Counted from the stretch's first letter, positions 37,474-46,039 are shown. The stretch is 64,000 nt of DNA from Chitinophagaceae bacterium (GCA_016702745.1 JADJDJ010000001.1:620001-684000), one strand, 5' to 3'. Notes: generated from the sequence alone by a model not told the origin. Program-made: numbers and translations.

Positions 37474-38202
37474 TTAGTCGTATGTGAAATAGTATTCAGT
37501 TTGGATTATCTTTTTTTTCCGTTTAAAAATAATTTCTTGTTTTCTTATAAGCAGGCCTCTTTTATCATAGATATACTGTGTAAATTGTTTATGCGGTCTT
37601 TCCACGTTAGCAGAAACTTTGATGAGATTTCCCTGTTTGTCAAACTCATTGTCAAAAGTATAGTGCCATTTAAATTCTTTGTCAGAGTTTTGAGATATTT
37701 CGGACCCCCAATATTCTAGTTTGACGTTCTCTACCTCAAAAATTGTTGTATCAAATCTATATGGTTTACCAGACATGTACCATCGCTCAATAGTTGTGTT
37801 TTTAGTTGGGAAAATCCTGACATCAGTGGTATCGGCTCCTTGTAGACTTACTCTTTTTTTAAGGTTAAGGCTGTTTTCATAGTAGAAGGTTGTGATTTCT
37901 ACAGTTGCGTCCGCTGAAGAATCAATCAAAGAGGAAAGTTGTCCATTTGCGGAATAATAAAATGTTTCAACGTTGTGAAAGTCTTTTTCCCCATTCCAAT
38001 ACCAGAACTGCTTTGTTTTCTGTCCAGCCTGATTGTAATATGTCACAAGTTCCTTTTGTAATGTACTGCCGTTTACAGAATACTTTGTCCTTGAGGAAAT
38101 TTTATTCTTGGAATAAACTGAATCATTTTGGAAAATGTCCAACTCTTGTGAATAACAGTTGTGAAGAGTCAGGATTGCTATTATGGAAAGGAATGTCCTC
38201 AT
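37474..38202 (-). CDS. Exported protein with YD/MORN-like repeats
   Basis: 242 residues from MRTFLSIIAILTLHNCYSQE (signal peptide). The mature part has short repeats of the type YYNQAGQKTKQFWYWNGEKD, FYYSANGQLSSL and DKQGNLIKVS, as in Bacteroidota surface proteins of the YD/toxin-antitoxin-repeat group. Function unknown. The ORF extends 16 codons upstream into the repeat, which I exclude. Confidence 0.65.
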   Translation of the reverse strand: MRTFLSIIAILTLHNCYSQELDIFQNDSVYSKNKISSRTKYSVNGSTLQKELVTYYNQAGQKTKQFWYWNGEKDFHNVETFYYSANGQLSSLIDSSADATVEITTFYYENSLNLKKRVSLQGADTTDVRIFPTKNTTIERWYMSGKPYRFDTTIFEVENVKLEYWGSEISQNSDKEFKWHYTFDNEFDKQGNLIKVSANVERPHKQFTQYIYDKRGLLIRKQEIIFKRKKKIIQTEYYFTYD

Positions 38203-38214
38203 AAATTTGCGTAC

Positions 38215-38402
38215 AACGAGCAGGGCTTGGCGAAGTGGCGGTATTAGCATTCCGTCTGACCGGCGCCTTGGCTCCTGAGTATGTTTAACGCTGAATTTAC
38301 AAATATTTCTGTTTGGTAACGTGGTCGCTCCTGGCTGAAGCTGATCAGGGAACTACAGATCAGGATATATTCGGAAGCCGCCATTTTGCCAAACCCAATG
38401 TT
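38215..38402 (-). repeat. attC-like repeat, type A, 188 bp
   Basis: Right core GTTGTAGGCAGTTAAT pairs with TTAATTGCCTACAAC at 39119-39133. The gene on its right has no stop before the core and reads 17 codons into this repeat. Confidence 0.95.
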
Positions 38403-39108
38403 GTAGGCAGTTAATTTTGTCCGGATGCTGCTGCCATTTCTTTTCAATATTTGTAAAGTCACCTGTCAGAGCAAATGATTTTAAACGTTGTAAAAATGTT
38501 TGTTCATCAATTTCGTTGCTGTCGGGTTTTAAGTATTCGCTTTGAGTAATTCCCATTACAGGTTGGCTCATCTTTTTGTCAAGATATTTATTTAAAAGTT
38601 CTTTCTTTTTTGTCCTAATAGCTGCATAAATCAAAAGTTCATACTTGTTGTCAAGCCCAAAATCTTTTGGCTCTATTTCCTTACGTCTATCAATTATTTT
38701 TTCGTATGAATTATATTTTTGAAAGTAATGTTCAACCTCTGTTTTAATTCTTGTTGCTAAGTAAATAGCTAAGTTATTCCATTCCTGTGTCAAAGGATAA
38801 GATGTCCTGCGATGATTATTCATTATGTCGCCCAAAGGAACGATGTTAAGCATAGTAAATTTATGTCGCCGATAAAAGTCAACAGGTTTGATTGATGTTC
38901 TTACTTTTAGATTGTATGAACCTTTGTCCTTTTCAATGAAAACTGCTTGCTCAAGTTGATTTACTAGTCGGGATAACTTGATAAGTGATGCTGTCTGGTC
39001 AATAGAGTAGCCGTCAATAAGCGATACCAAATTACTGCCGAACTTTTTGAAAGTCGGGTTGATATCTGTTTTGTCTAACTGTTTATATACTTTTAGGTCT
39101 TCCCACAT
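38353..39108 (-). CDS. Hypothetical protein whose frame ends inside the repeat
   Basis: 251 residues, helical and charged (IIDRRKEIEPKDFGLDNKYE, RTKKKELLNKYLDKKMSQPV). A middle stretch RRHKFTMLNIVPLGDIMNNH may be structural. As written, the last 17 residues (LQHWVWQNGGFRIYPDL) come from the repeat and the stop is the TAG inside it. A frameshift upstream cannot be excluded. No family recognised. Confidence 0.55.
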   Translation of the reverse strand: MWEDLKVYKQLDKTDINPTFKKFGSNLVSLIDGYSIDQTASLIKLSRLVNQLEQAVFIEKDKGSYNLKVRTSIKPVDFYRRHKFTMLNIVPLGDIMNNHRRTSYPLTQEWNNLAIYLATRIKTEVEHYFQKYNSYEKIIDRRKEIEPKDFGLDNKYELLIYAAIRTKKKELLNKYLDKKMSQPVMGITQSEYLKPDSNEIDEQTFLQRLKSFALTGDFTNIEKKWQQHPDKINCLQHWVWQNGGFRIYPDL

Positions 39109-39130
39109 TGGGTCTGTCTTAATTGCCTAC

Positions 39131-39252
39131 AACGAGCGGGGCTTGGCGCTGGCCGCATAAATTTAGGAAAACTTCGCGCGCAGGCCTACAACATTCCTTT
39201 AGCTGTTAAAGGCCGAGCGGGCACGCAGGCGGCTTGCGCCAAACCCCATGTT
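39131..39252 (-). repeat. attC-like repeat, type C, 122 bp
   Basis: Shares its unit type with the repeat at 35451, differing at a few positions (GAGCGGGG, TTCGCGCG, GAGCGGGC). Right core GTTATAGGCAGGTG pairs with CACTTGCCTATAAC at 39450-39463. Confidence 0.93.
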
Positions 39253-39460
39253 ATAGGCAGGTGCAGCGAACCTTCGAAACCATTGTTCTAAAAACCACTC
39301 AGGTGACTTCAAATCAATTGACACAGGCCATCTGTGTGATAGGAGAGACTTCGAGACCAGTTGCCGACCGGAGTTACTGTCGCTCGGTGTGGCCGTGCAT
39401 GCACTGAAGCTCAATCTGGGCGGAAATCTTGTTAGCGTCGAATAGTAAGCACTTGCCTAT
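39253..39460. other. Short array unit without a clear gene, copy 2 of 3
   Basis: 208 bp. Most divergent of the three copies (AACCATTG, AAAACCACTCAGGTGACTTC). Copy 1 and this one both follow a type C repeat, so the repeat and the unit have travelled together. Confidence 0.5.
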
Positions 39461-39648
39461 AACGAGCAGGGCTTGGCGAAGTGGCGGTAATAGCATTCCG
39501 TCTGCCCGGCGCCTTGGCCCCTAAGTGTGTTTAATGCTGAATTTACGAAAATTTCTCTTTGGTAACGTGGTCGCTCCTGGCAGAAGCTGATCAGGGAACT
39601 AAAGATCAGTATATGTTCGGAAGCCGCCATTTTGCCAAACCCAATGTT
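39461..39648 (-). repeat. attC-like repeat, type A, 188 bp
   Basis: Right core GTTAGCGGCTGTATT pairs with AATATAGCCGCTAAC-like sequence (TTATAGCCGCTAAC) at 40278-40291. Core TAA forms the stop codon of the TPR lipoprotein. Confidence 0.95.
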
Positions 39649-40276
39649 AGCGGCTGTATTGGGCTTCTGTAAACATTTCAACTAGTTGTTTTTTGGTCTT
39701 GTTCATAAAAGTTAGCATGTTCTGTTTTAACTCCGGTTCTTGTTCTCGCTCGATAAGCAATTTAAGTAAATCATTTCCACTTTTGTTTTCTCCAATCATT
39801 ATCAAGTTTATTGCCTTATACATTGAAAACACTTGGTATTCAATATTTTGAGTGGTCATTGTGTCTAGTACCGGATTTAATATGTTTAGCGATTTTTCAA
39901 AGTATTTTTTAGACGAAATTGTATCGCCAATTTTTTCGTATAAAATTCCTCCTGTAAGGTAAAGATCATATGCAGTAGGCATTAATCTTAAGCACTCATT
40001 AACTGTCTCTACTGCCCTTTTAAATTGCTTTAATGAGGACAAAAACATTAGTTTATTGTGATGGCATGTAAAGCAATTGTTATCAATATTTGTTGCACTG
40101 TCCAGATACAAAAGGGCCTTTTTGCAACTGTCTGGGTTCTCTAAGTAGCTTACTAAAGGAATAATTTTATTACTAAGGGCTGTAGCTTCAGGGTCAATTT
40201 TCTTTTTAGCAGTATTTTGTCCACAAGAGTAAAATGCAATTAATAAAAAGCCAGATATAAACTTTAGGATTGTCAT
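39647..40276 (-). CDS. TPR-repeat lipoprotein
   Basis: 209 residues with lipoprotein signal FISGFLLIAFYSC. Tetratricopeptide-like helices at about residues 90-160 (FKRAVETVNECLRLMPTAYD, LTGGILYEKIGDTISSKKYF). Probably a periplasmic scaffold. The stop codon TAA is part of the repeat core, and the ATG is only 12 bp from the other core, so the unit has no room for its own promoter. Confidence 0.75.
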   Translation of the reverse strand: MTILKFISGFLLIAFYSCGQNTAKKKIDPEATALSNKIIPLVSYLENPDSCKKALLYLDSATNIDNNCFTCHHNKLMFLSSLKQFKRAVETVNECLRLMPTAYDLYLTGGILYEKIGDTISSKKYFEKSLNILNPVLDTMTTQNIEYQVFSMYKAINLIMIGENKSGNDLLKLLIEREQEPELKQNMLTFMNKTKKQLVEMFTEAQYSR

Positions 40277-40288
40277 ATTATAGCCGCT

Positions 40289-40479
40289 AACGAGCGGGGC
40301 TTGGCGCTGTGGCGGTATTCAGTGTTCCGTCAGCCTGGAGCTACCACCCCCGATCAAGGATAAGGTTACAAATTTATTGTTTGTTCATTAGAAATCCGGA
40401 TGGCCAGTGACTGAAGCTGAGTAGCGAACGGGACGATCAGTCTATGTTCGGAAGCCGCCATTTCGCCAAACCCAATGTT
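40289..40479 (-). repeat. attC-like repeat, type B, 191 bp
   Basis: Right end resembles type A (GGAAGCCGCCATTTCGCC) rather than typical B. Right core GTTAGGCGCATT pairs with CAATTGCGCCTAAC at 40916-40929. Confidence 0.93.
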
Positions 40480-40504
40480 AGGCGCATTTTCAAGTAGTAT
40501 AATA

Positions 40505-40904
40505 TCATTTTAATGTAGTAATCCAATAATCAAGATCGTCATTTTTGACAGCTATTATCCATTCGGATCTTGACTTTATCATACTCCAATAGAGTAGAGC
40601 ATCTTTCTCATAAAGGTCGTATAAAATTAGGTTGGCAGCCCAATCAGTAGTTGAACTTTGCAGGCATTTTATCCAAAATGTCTTCGGAAAGGCCTTGAGG
40701 TCTTTTTTTTCCGACTCGGACAATTTTACATTGATCAAGTATCGAGATGGAGAGATACGATTTGAGTCTAATAATTGTAGAGACGTACGTAATACCGTAA
40801 ACCGTATGGAAATATTGTCTACTGGTATATTTTTTCTGACTGTTTACACGTTGGCATAAAAGAAAGGTTAGGAGTAATATCGTCAGATTGTATTTAGGGT
40901 TCAT
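40505..40904 (-). CDS. Exported hypothetical protein, frameshifted, copy 1
   Basis: About 132 residues after correction. Signal peptide LTILLLTFLLCQRVNSQ, then (by comparison with copy 2) NIPVDNISIRFTVLRTSLQL, LINVKLSESEKKDLKAFPKT and ILYDLYEKDALLYW. The extra A in the run near 40830 breaks the N-terminal half, while the C-terminal half is intact. Copy 2 at 54688-55064 has the opposite pattern, so the two copies together reveal the true sequence. Confidence 0.65.
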
Positions 40905-40926
40905 TTTGGGTCTTACAATTGCGCCT

Positions 40927-41048
40927 AACGAGCAGGGCTTGGCGCTGGCCGCACAAATTTAGGAAAACTCACCGCGCAGGCCTACAACATTCCTTTAGCT
41001 GTTAAAGGCCGAGCGTGCACGCAGGCGGCTTGCGCCAAACCCAATGTT
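40927..41048 (-). repeat. attC-like repeat, type C, 122 bp
   Basis: CTTGGCGCTGGCCGC / GCGGCTTGCGCCAAACC stem as in other C copies, with CACCGCGCAGG. Right core GTTAGGCGCATAG pairs with ACTTGCGCCTAAC at 41581-41593. Confidence 0.95.
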
Positions 41049-41077
41049 AGGCGCATAGTTTGAAGTTTGGGTTGTTG

Positions 41078-41578
41078 TCAAGTAGGTGAACTTTGGAATT
41101 CTGGAAAAAAACTGAAATCAACGTTATTGATCTTCAAGTATCGCAAAATTCGATGATCCAAGGCTGCCTGGTATAATTCTAAATGTAATTCGGAATTGGG
41201 ATCTTTCCAGACATCATTTATGAATTTATAGGAATACAACAAATAGGAATCACATACAGAAATAGTTTCAAAATAATGTTCTAGATCGCCTTTGCTAAAG
41301 TTATACTCAGAATCTATAAATTCATTTACGACCTTAAATGCATCTTTAAACTCATGATGTTTTGTAAAAGCGATGAAGTTGCCATAATCGCCATAGTGTT
41401 CGTGAATGAAATTTAATTCGTCAAATGAAAGCCTCCTGATTGAAATAAATTGGTTTCTAAAATCTATGTAATCTGAAGTATGTTCAAACCAGTCACCTCC
41501 ATTTTCTTTTAAGTGGGAATCAGCACTCGACAGGTTAATTCGCTTGAAAATTTGTATCATTTTGTGGTAATGTCCCAT
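41078..41578 (-). CDS. Hypothetical protein
   Basis: 166 residues from MGHYHKMIQIFKRINLS (an alternative ATG six codons later). Acidic, aromatic-rich and helical (YIDFRNQFISIRRLSFDELN, DHRILRYLKINNVDFSFFPE). No signal peptide and no family recognised. The open frame continues upstream through the whole adjacent repeat because that copy lacks the usual internal stop. Confidence 0.6.
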   Translation of the reverse strand: MGHYHKMIQIFKRINLSSADSHLKENGGDWFEHTSDYIDFRNQFISIRRLSFDELNFIHEHYGDYGNFIAFTKHHEFKDAFKVVNEFIDSEYNFSKGDLEHYFETISVCDSYLLYSYKFINDVWKDPNSELHLELYQAALDHRILRYLKINNVDFSFFPEFQSSPT

Positions 41579-41590
41579 AAACTTGCGCCT

Positions 41591-41778
41591 AACGAGCGGG
41601 GCTTGGCGAAGTGGCGGTAATAGCATTCCGCCTGCCCGGCTCCTCGGCCCCTGAGTGTGTTTAATGCTGAATTTACGAATATTTCTGTTTGGGAACGTGG
41701 TCGCTCCTGACTGAAGTTGATCAGGGAAATACAGATCAGGATATATTCGGAAGCCGCCATTTTGCCAAACCCAATGTT
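41591..41778 (-). repeat. attC-like repeat, type A, 188 bp
   Basis: Differs by GGGAAATACAGATC, which removes the TAG stop seen in other type A copies on the minus strand. Right core GTTGGGCGCTG pairs with TAGCGCCCAAC at 42702-42712, beyond an internal repeat fragment. Confidence 0.95.
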
Positions 41779-41789
41779 GGGCGCTGTTT

Positions 41790-42310
41790 TTAGTCGCCAT
41801 TATTTTGCATTAGGTCAACAATCCTCCCGTCTGCTAATCTAAATGGCCCTTCTAGATTTTTATCATCTTGCTTCGCTTCTTCAATCGCCTTGAAGCAATT
41901 GTCAAAATGATTTTGAAGGAGAGCAATGTCACTTGTCTCCCAGTATTCACCTTCGTCAAAAACTGTTAGAAATTGAATTGAGGCTCAAGCTGTCGGAGTA
42001 AATCAATAACTAGTATATGAACACTGATATCTGCAAATTGGGTCTTACAATATTCCTGGATATAATAATCGCAATCAAATTCGATATTAAGTGGGTCGCA
42101 ATTTTCATCCGGATTAATTAGAATTCCCATTGTAACGCCGTTGTATTCCCAATCCTCTTCGTCCTTAACCCTTGAAAGTATTTTATTATCCTCTTGAAAT
42201 GTTGAGAAACTAAGTCCATTTGTTATTGCAAATAGTTTTGCCATATTAATCACGCTTTGGAAACTATCCGGTGAGTTCAGTTTTCCCTCGAAATGAATTG
42301 TTACTCCCAT
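41790..42310 (-). CDS. Hypothetical protein, frameshifted
   Basis: About 172 residues after correction. It starts MGVTIHFEGKLNSPDSFQSV and has the frame change near 41975, after which ETSDIALLQNHFDNCFKAIE and GPFRLADGRIVDLMQNN follow. Soluble and acidic, no family recognised. Confidence 0.6.
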
Positions 42311-42326
42311 TCGTGAATATTTAATA

Positions 42327-42343
42327 GCGCCAAACCCGATGTT
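42327..42343 (-). repeat. Right-end fragment of an attC-like repeat
   Basis: GCGCCAAACCCGATGTT, followed by the unit edge AGGCACTG. The rest of the repeat is absent, so the two genes on either side lie within one unit whose outer edges (GTTGGGCGCTG and TAGCGCCCAAC) match each other. Confidence 0.7.
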
Positions 42344-42375
42344 AGGCACTGTTAATTTAGACAAGCTGAATGAAA

Positions 42376-42657
42376 TTATTTTATAATGCGTTTACTAATT
42401 ATTTTCCCTTTATTTAGTTCAATCTCGTAATGCATGCTACCTCCATCGTTTGTTTCTAACAGGTTATTTAATTCATCAATTTGCATTTCGAAATATCTAC
42501 CACTTGAACAATTCTCCGCTATCCAAAGTAGATTATTCTCTAGGTCAAATGCTTCAATATTAGATTCAACTGAGATAGGATCTTCCAATTTGTATTTGTA
42601 TAATCTTATTATTATGTCATTATACTTGATTTCACTTTTTATCTTTTTAGATGGCAT
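42376..42657 (-). CDS. Small hypothetical protein
   Basis: 93 residues from MPSKKIKSEIKYNDIIIRLY; the frame stays open for 18 codons upstream, close to the core. Single small beta-rich domain (NGGSMHYEIELNKGKIISKR-like end). No family recognised. Confidence 0.5.
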   Translation of the reverse strand: MPSKKIKSEIKYNDIIIRLYKYKLEDPISVESNIEAFDLENNLLWIAENCSSGRYFEMQIDELNNLLETNDGGSMHYEIELNKGKIISKRIIK

Positions 42658-42709
42658 AAGGCTTAGATAATACTTCAGATTCAATGGGAAGTTTCTGTAA
42701 ATAGCGCCC

Positions 42710-42898
42710 AACGAGCAGGGCTTGGCGAAGTGGCGGTATTAGCATTCCGTCTGCCCGGCGCCTTGGTCCCTAAGTGTGTTTAACGCTGAATTTACGAATA
42801 TTTCTGTTTGGTAACGTGGTCGCTCCTGGCTGAAGCTGATCTGGGAACTACAGATCAGGATATGTTCGGAAAGCCGCCATTGCGCCAAACCGGATGTT
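42710..42898 (-). repeat. attC-like repeat, A/B chimera, 189 bp
   Basis: The first 150 bp are type A; the last 35 bp (GGAAAGCCGCCATTGCGCC) are type B. Right core GTTACATGCC pairs with GGCATGTAAC at 43599-43608. Core TAA is the stop codon of the lipoprotein on its right. Confidence 0.93.
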
Positions 42899-43553
42899 AC
42901 ATGCCGCGTTCTGTTAAAGTAAAATTTCCTTTTCTCTCTATGTCAGTAAGCTGTTTCCTTTTTATTCTAAACTCTGTCCCACGAAAGAAATTTGGTTGAA
43001 AGCTTGGTTTTAAAGTAACGATGTAGTCTTGATTGGTATTCTGACCGCCAATAAAAACATAGGGTCTATAACCGTAAAAATGAAATTCTAAAGTGTCTCG
43101 TTTAGTCAAGTCTTGTGTAAAGTAGTCCATTGAACGGTGCATTTTTGCTGAAATTGAACTGTCAGTATACTGAACGTATAGTACTTTAACCGTGTCACCG
43201 TATTTGTCGTAGAAAGTAAAATGCGAACACTTGTTATCTCTCGCAGGCTGTTTCACAACAGAAACCAGAGGATAGGTTAATGTGTCTCTTTGACTCGTTA
43301 GGGCAATAGTTTTTTTGCCAACCGCTTGCCATGTGCCTTTTGTGTCGGCAAAATATTCGTCTGGATGGTCAAATGGATGCAGATACGGATTTCTATTATT
43401 CTTAGAGAACTCAAATGTTTTGTCCGAATTGATTTTAAGCGTTGTCTTAGGAGACCTGTCAAGTTGATAAGAGCCGATTATGTCATTTTCTGTCACCTTG
43501 CAAGAAGAAACTAGTAAAACAAAAAGTGTCGAAATGATAGCAAATTTGGTCAT
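42897..43553 (-). CDS. Putative lipoprotein of unknown function
   Basis: 218 residues with lipoprotein signal FAIISTLFVLLVSSC. Contains IIGSYQLDRSPKTTLKINSD (a lipocalin-like start) and a beta-rich body. The stop codon is the TAA of the repeat core. No firm family. Confidence 0.6.
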   Translation of the reverse strand: MTKFAIISTLFVLLVSSCKVTENDIIGSYQLDRSPKTTLKINSDKTFEFSKNNRNPYLHPFDHPDEYFADTKGTWQAVGKKTIALTSQRDTLTYPLVSVVKQPARDNKCSHFTFYDKYGDTVKVLYVQYTDSSISAKMHRSMDYFTQDLTKRDTLEFHFYGYRPYVFIGGQNTNQDYIVTLKPSFQPNFFRGTEFRIKRKQLTDIERKGNFTLTERGM

Positions 43554-43605
43554 GTGTTTTTTCTAACTGATGCCATTTGCAGTGTGTTTGCATAAAGTGG
43601 CATGT

Positions 43606-43797
43606 AACGAGCGGGGCTTGGCGCTGTGGCGGTATTCTGTGTTCCTTCAGCCTGGAGCTACCACCCCCGATCAAGTATAAGGTTACAAATTTATTGTTTG
43701 TTCATTAGAAATCCGGATGGCCTGTAGCTGAAGCTGATTATCGAACGGGACGATCAGTATATGTTCGGAAAGCCGCCATTGCGCCAAACCCGATGTT
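43606..43797 (-). repeat. attC-like repeat, type B, 192 bp
   Basis: Carries GTGTTCCTTCAGCC and TTATCGAACGG. Right core GTTATGCGTTCGG pairs with ACGCATAAC at 44324-44332. Core TAA is the stop of the next gene. Confidence 0.95.
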
Positions 43798-44299
43798 ATG
43801 CGTTCGGCTTTTTCGTCGTTTTTGTCTTACGTTGATTGTAGTCCGCTAATAGGTTATTTAATAATTCTATTTTCTTTTTGTTAAGCGGTTTAGTTTGGCA
43901 TAATTGGTCTACCATTATATTGATATCGTAAAACTGATTGTCCGTTGTGATTTTTCCTTTCTCTATCACTTTGTCAACTCTTTGGAAATAAGATTTGAGT
44001 ATGTCTATTTTGTATCTGGTTTTGTCTTGCAAATATTTGTTGAACTTCAAATCTCCAGATTCAACATACACTTCTGTCATGTCACGAAACCATTGTTTTA
44101 GTATTGACAGTCTGCCTTTTTGAAAATGTTCTTCACTTTGTTTTTTCAGTCCTTTGAAATGTTCAACAGAATCGAAGTCTGCTGATTTGATTTGTAATTC
44201 GGGATTATCAAGATAATAGTCAAGTGTCGCTAAGACTAAGTCACGATACTTTTGTAGCTCTACTTTCTTTTCATTATTATTTAGTTTGTTGGTTGACAT
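43796..44299 (-). CDS. Hypothetical cytoplasmic protein
   Basis: 167 residues, Lys/Gln-rich and mainly helical, probably coiled coil (KQSEEHFQKGRLSILKQWFR, FNKYLQDKTRYKIDILKSYF). No signal peptide. The stop codon TAA is the repeat core. No family recognised. Confidence 0.6.
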   Translation of the reverse strand: MSTNKLNNNEKKVELQKYRDLVLATLDYYLDNPELQIKSADFDSVEHFKGLKKQSEEHFQKGRLSILKQWFRDMTEVYVESGDLKFNKYLQDKTRYKIDILKSYFQRVDKVIEKGKITTDNQFYDINIMVDQLCQTKPLNKKKIELLNNLLADYNQRKTKTTKKPNA

Positions 44300-44329
44300 C
44301 TGGTAGGCTGTCGTTTAGGACTGACGCAT

Positions 44330-44517
44330 AACGAGCAGGGCTTGGCGAAGTGGCGGTATTAGCATTCCGTCTGCCCGGTGCCTTGGCTCCTAAGTGTGTT
44401 TAACGCTGAATTTACGAATATTTCTGTTTGGGAACGTGGTCGCTCCTGACTGAAGCTGATCAGGGAACTACAGATCAGGATATATTCGGAAGCCGCCATT
44501 TTGCCAAACCCAATGTT
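44330..44517 (-). repeat. attC-like repeat, type A, 188 bp
   Basis: Right core GTTGTGCGTTCGGC pairs with GCTGACGCACAAC at 45258-45270. The flanking units on both sides share the CGTTCGGC edge. Confidence 0.95.
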
Positions 44518-44529
44518 GTGCGTTCGGCT

Positions 44530-45240
44530 TTAGTTCAGATTAATTATTTCAGACCAATTCAAGCCTTCGGGTAATTCAATGTTTGAGAATTCGATATGAA
44601 TTACACGTCTCTGTTTGTTATTCGTTGTTCTACCAGACCTGTGCAAAAGAAGAGGTTTCATAAGCATAATTCCACCTTTTAGGACATTACAAGATACTTC
44701 GGTTTCAGTCGCCCAGTTAATACTTTCTGGTCTGTAAATACTTTTTAAATGAGAGCCAGGGATGACCTTTAAGGCGCCATTTTCTTGGTCTGTGTCGTCT
44801 AGGTGAATTCTGACAGTAACGATATTTTCTAGAATTTCAGTAGGAGGTTGGACTGCGAATTGGTTTTGTTTTACTGTCCAGAAAGCAAAGCCTGGAAGTT
44901 CAGTCTTTTTGTCGACCGAAATTGTAAGGTCTTGGTGATAAGAAACATACCAGTTCGAGGATGCAGGTTTATCAAAGTAAATACTCTTTACAGAAAAGTA
45001 ATTCTTGCCAAACAGCTCCGTTAAGATCTTTCTTAGATTATCATTAAGTATAGTGTCTAAAGTTGAAGGAACTTCTTTGAGAAACTGTCTGATTGCAAAT
45101 AGGTCGGACGATTTCCTAAAAGTGTCCTTGTCGGTATTAGCTTGATTTATTTGGTTGATTATTTTTTCAACTTCTTTAGCAGTATAAATATTGTCAATCG
45201 TAGTAAAACCATTATTCAGTAAGTGGTCTTTTTCTTTCAT
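44530..45240 (-). CDS. Phytanoyl-CoA dioxygenase-family protein
   Basis: 236 residues of Fe(II)/2-oxoglutarate dioxygenase type. The iron triad is visible: H-x-D in YHQDLT, and the distal histidine in PLLLHRSGRTT with the following arginine for 2-oxoglutarate. GALKVIPGSHL is the typical PhyH strand. The substrate is unknown. Normal length, no defects. Confidence 0.88.
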   Translation of the reverse strand: MKEKDHLLNNGFTTIDNIYTAKEVEKIINQINQANTDKDTFRKSSDLFAIRQFLKEVPSTLDTILNDNLRKILTELFGKNYFSVKSIYFDKPASSNWYVSYHQDLTISVDKKTELPGFAFWTVKQNQFAVQPPTEILENIVTVRIHLDDTDQENGALKVIPGSHLKSIYRPESINWATETEVSCNVLKGGIMLMKPLLLHRSGRTTNNKQRRVIHIEFSNIELPEGLNWSEIINLN

Positions 45241-45267
45241 AGATGATGCTGGTTAAAGCTGACGCAC

Positions 45268-45455
45268 AACGAGCAGGGCTTGGCGAAGTGGCGGTATTAG
45301 TATTCCGTCTGCCCGGCGCGTTGGCCCCTTAGTGTGTTTAACGCTGAATTTACGAGTTTTTCTGTTTGGTAACGTGGTCGCTCCTGGCTGAAGCTGATCA
45401 GGGAATAACTGATCAGGATATATTCATCAGCCGCCATTTTGCCAAACCCAATGTT
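45268..45455 (-). repeat. attC-like repeat, type A, 188 bp
   Basis: Identical over its body to the repeat at 45644 (GGCGCGTTGGCCCCTTAG, GGGAATAACTGATC, TTCATCAGCCGCC). Right core GTTACCTGCGGTG pairs with CATCGCAGGTAAC at 45634-45646. Confidence 0.95.
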
Positions 45456-45643
45456 ACCTGCGGTGAAGTTCGGTTGCAATTGTAAACATCAGGGTTAACA
45501 CGCTTCTGTCAATATTTTGAGCCAGGATCCTATTCCAGCCATCCTTTAGCACCCTGTTTGGTATAGTTATCTCGTCAACTGTCAATTAAGTGAGCTAAGA
45601 GGGGATGAGGTCTGAAACTTACTGTGCTAAAGGCATCGCAGGT
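45456..45643. other. Short array unit without a gene
   Basis: 188 bp between paired cores, with no ORF above 40 codons that I trust. Not similar to the other ORF-less unit type. It may be a decayed cassette or carry a small RNA. Confidence 0.45.
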
Positions 45644-45831
45644 AACGAGCAGGGCTTGGCGAAGTGGCGGTATTAGTATTCCGTCTGCCCGGCGCGTTGG
45701 CCCCTTAGTGTGTTTAACGCTGAATTTACGAGTTTTTCTGTTTGGTAACGTGGTCGCTCCTGGCTGAAGCTGATCAGGGAATAACTGATCAGGATATATT
45801 CATCAGCCGCCATTTTGCCAAACCCAATGTT
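45644..45831 (-). repeat. attC-like repeat, type A, 188 bp
   Basis: Same sequence as the repeat at 45268, but its unit (right core GTTATAGGCAGGTG pairing with CACTTGCCTATAAC at 46029-46042) is the ORF-less unit that elsewhere follows a type C repeat. Confidence 0.95.
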
Positions 45832-46039
45832 ATAGGCAGGTGCAGCGAACTTTCGAAATCATTGTTCTAAAAGCCGATCAGAATACTTCGAATCAAGTGA
45901 CACGGGCCATCTGTGTGATAGGAGAGACTTCGAGACCAGTTGCCGACCGGAGTTACTGTCGCTCGATGTGGCCGTGCATGCACTGCAGCTCAATCAGGGC
46001 GGAAATCTTGTTAGCGTCGAATAGTAAGCACTTGCCTAT
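45832..46039. other. Short array unit without a clear gene, copy 3 of 3
   Basis: Closest to copy 1. The plus-strand frame here is longer than in the other copies because the TGA near 45985 is CTG, which runs into the next repeat. This argues against a fixed protein product. Confidence 0.5.

Noticed and set aside
39199..39414. Minus-strand ORFs within repeats (also at 38244, 41557, 45297, 52196)
   Set aside because: They are repeat sequence read in one frame, present in every type A copy, and start or stop in the cores. They are not genes of a unit.
41078..41800. A 240-residue fusion protein across a repeat
   Set aside because: The first 70 residues are repeat-derived. An ATG at 41578 gives a normal gene; readthrough is kept only as a finding.
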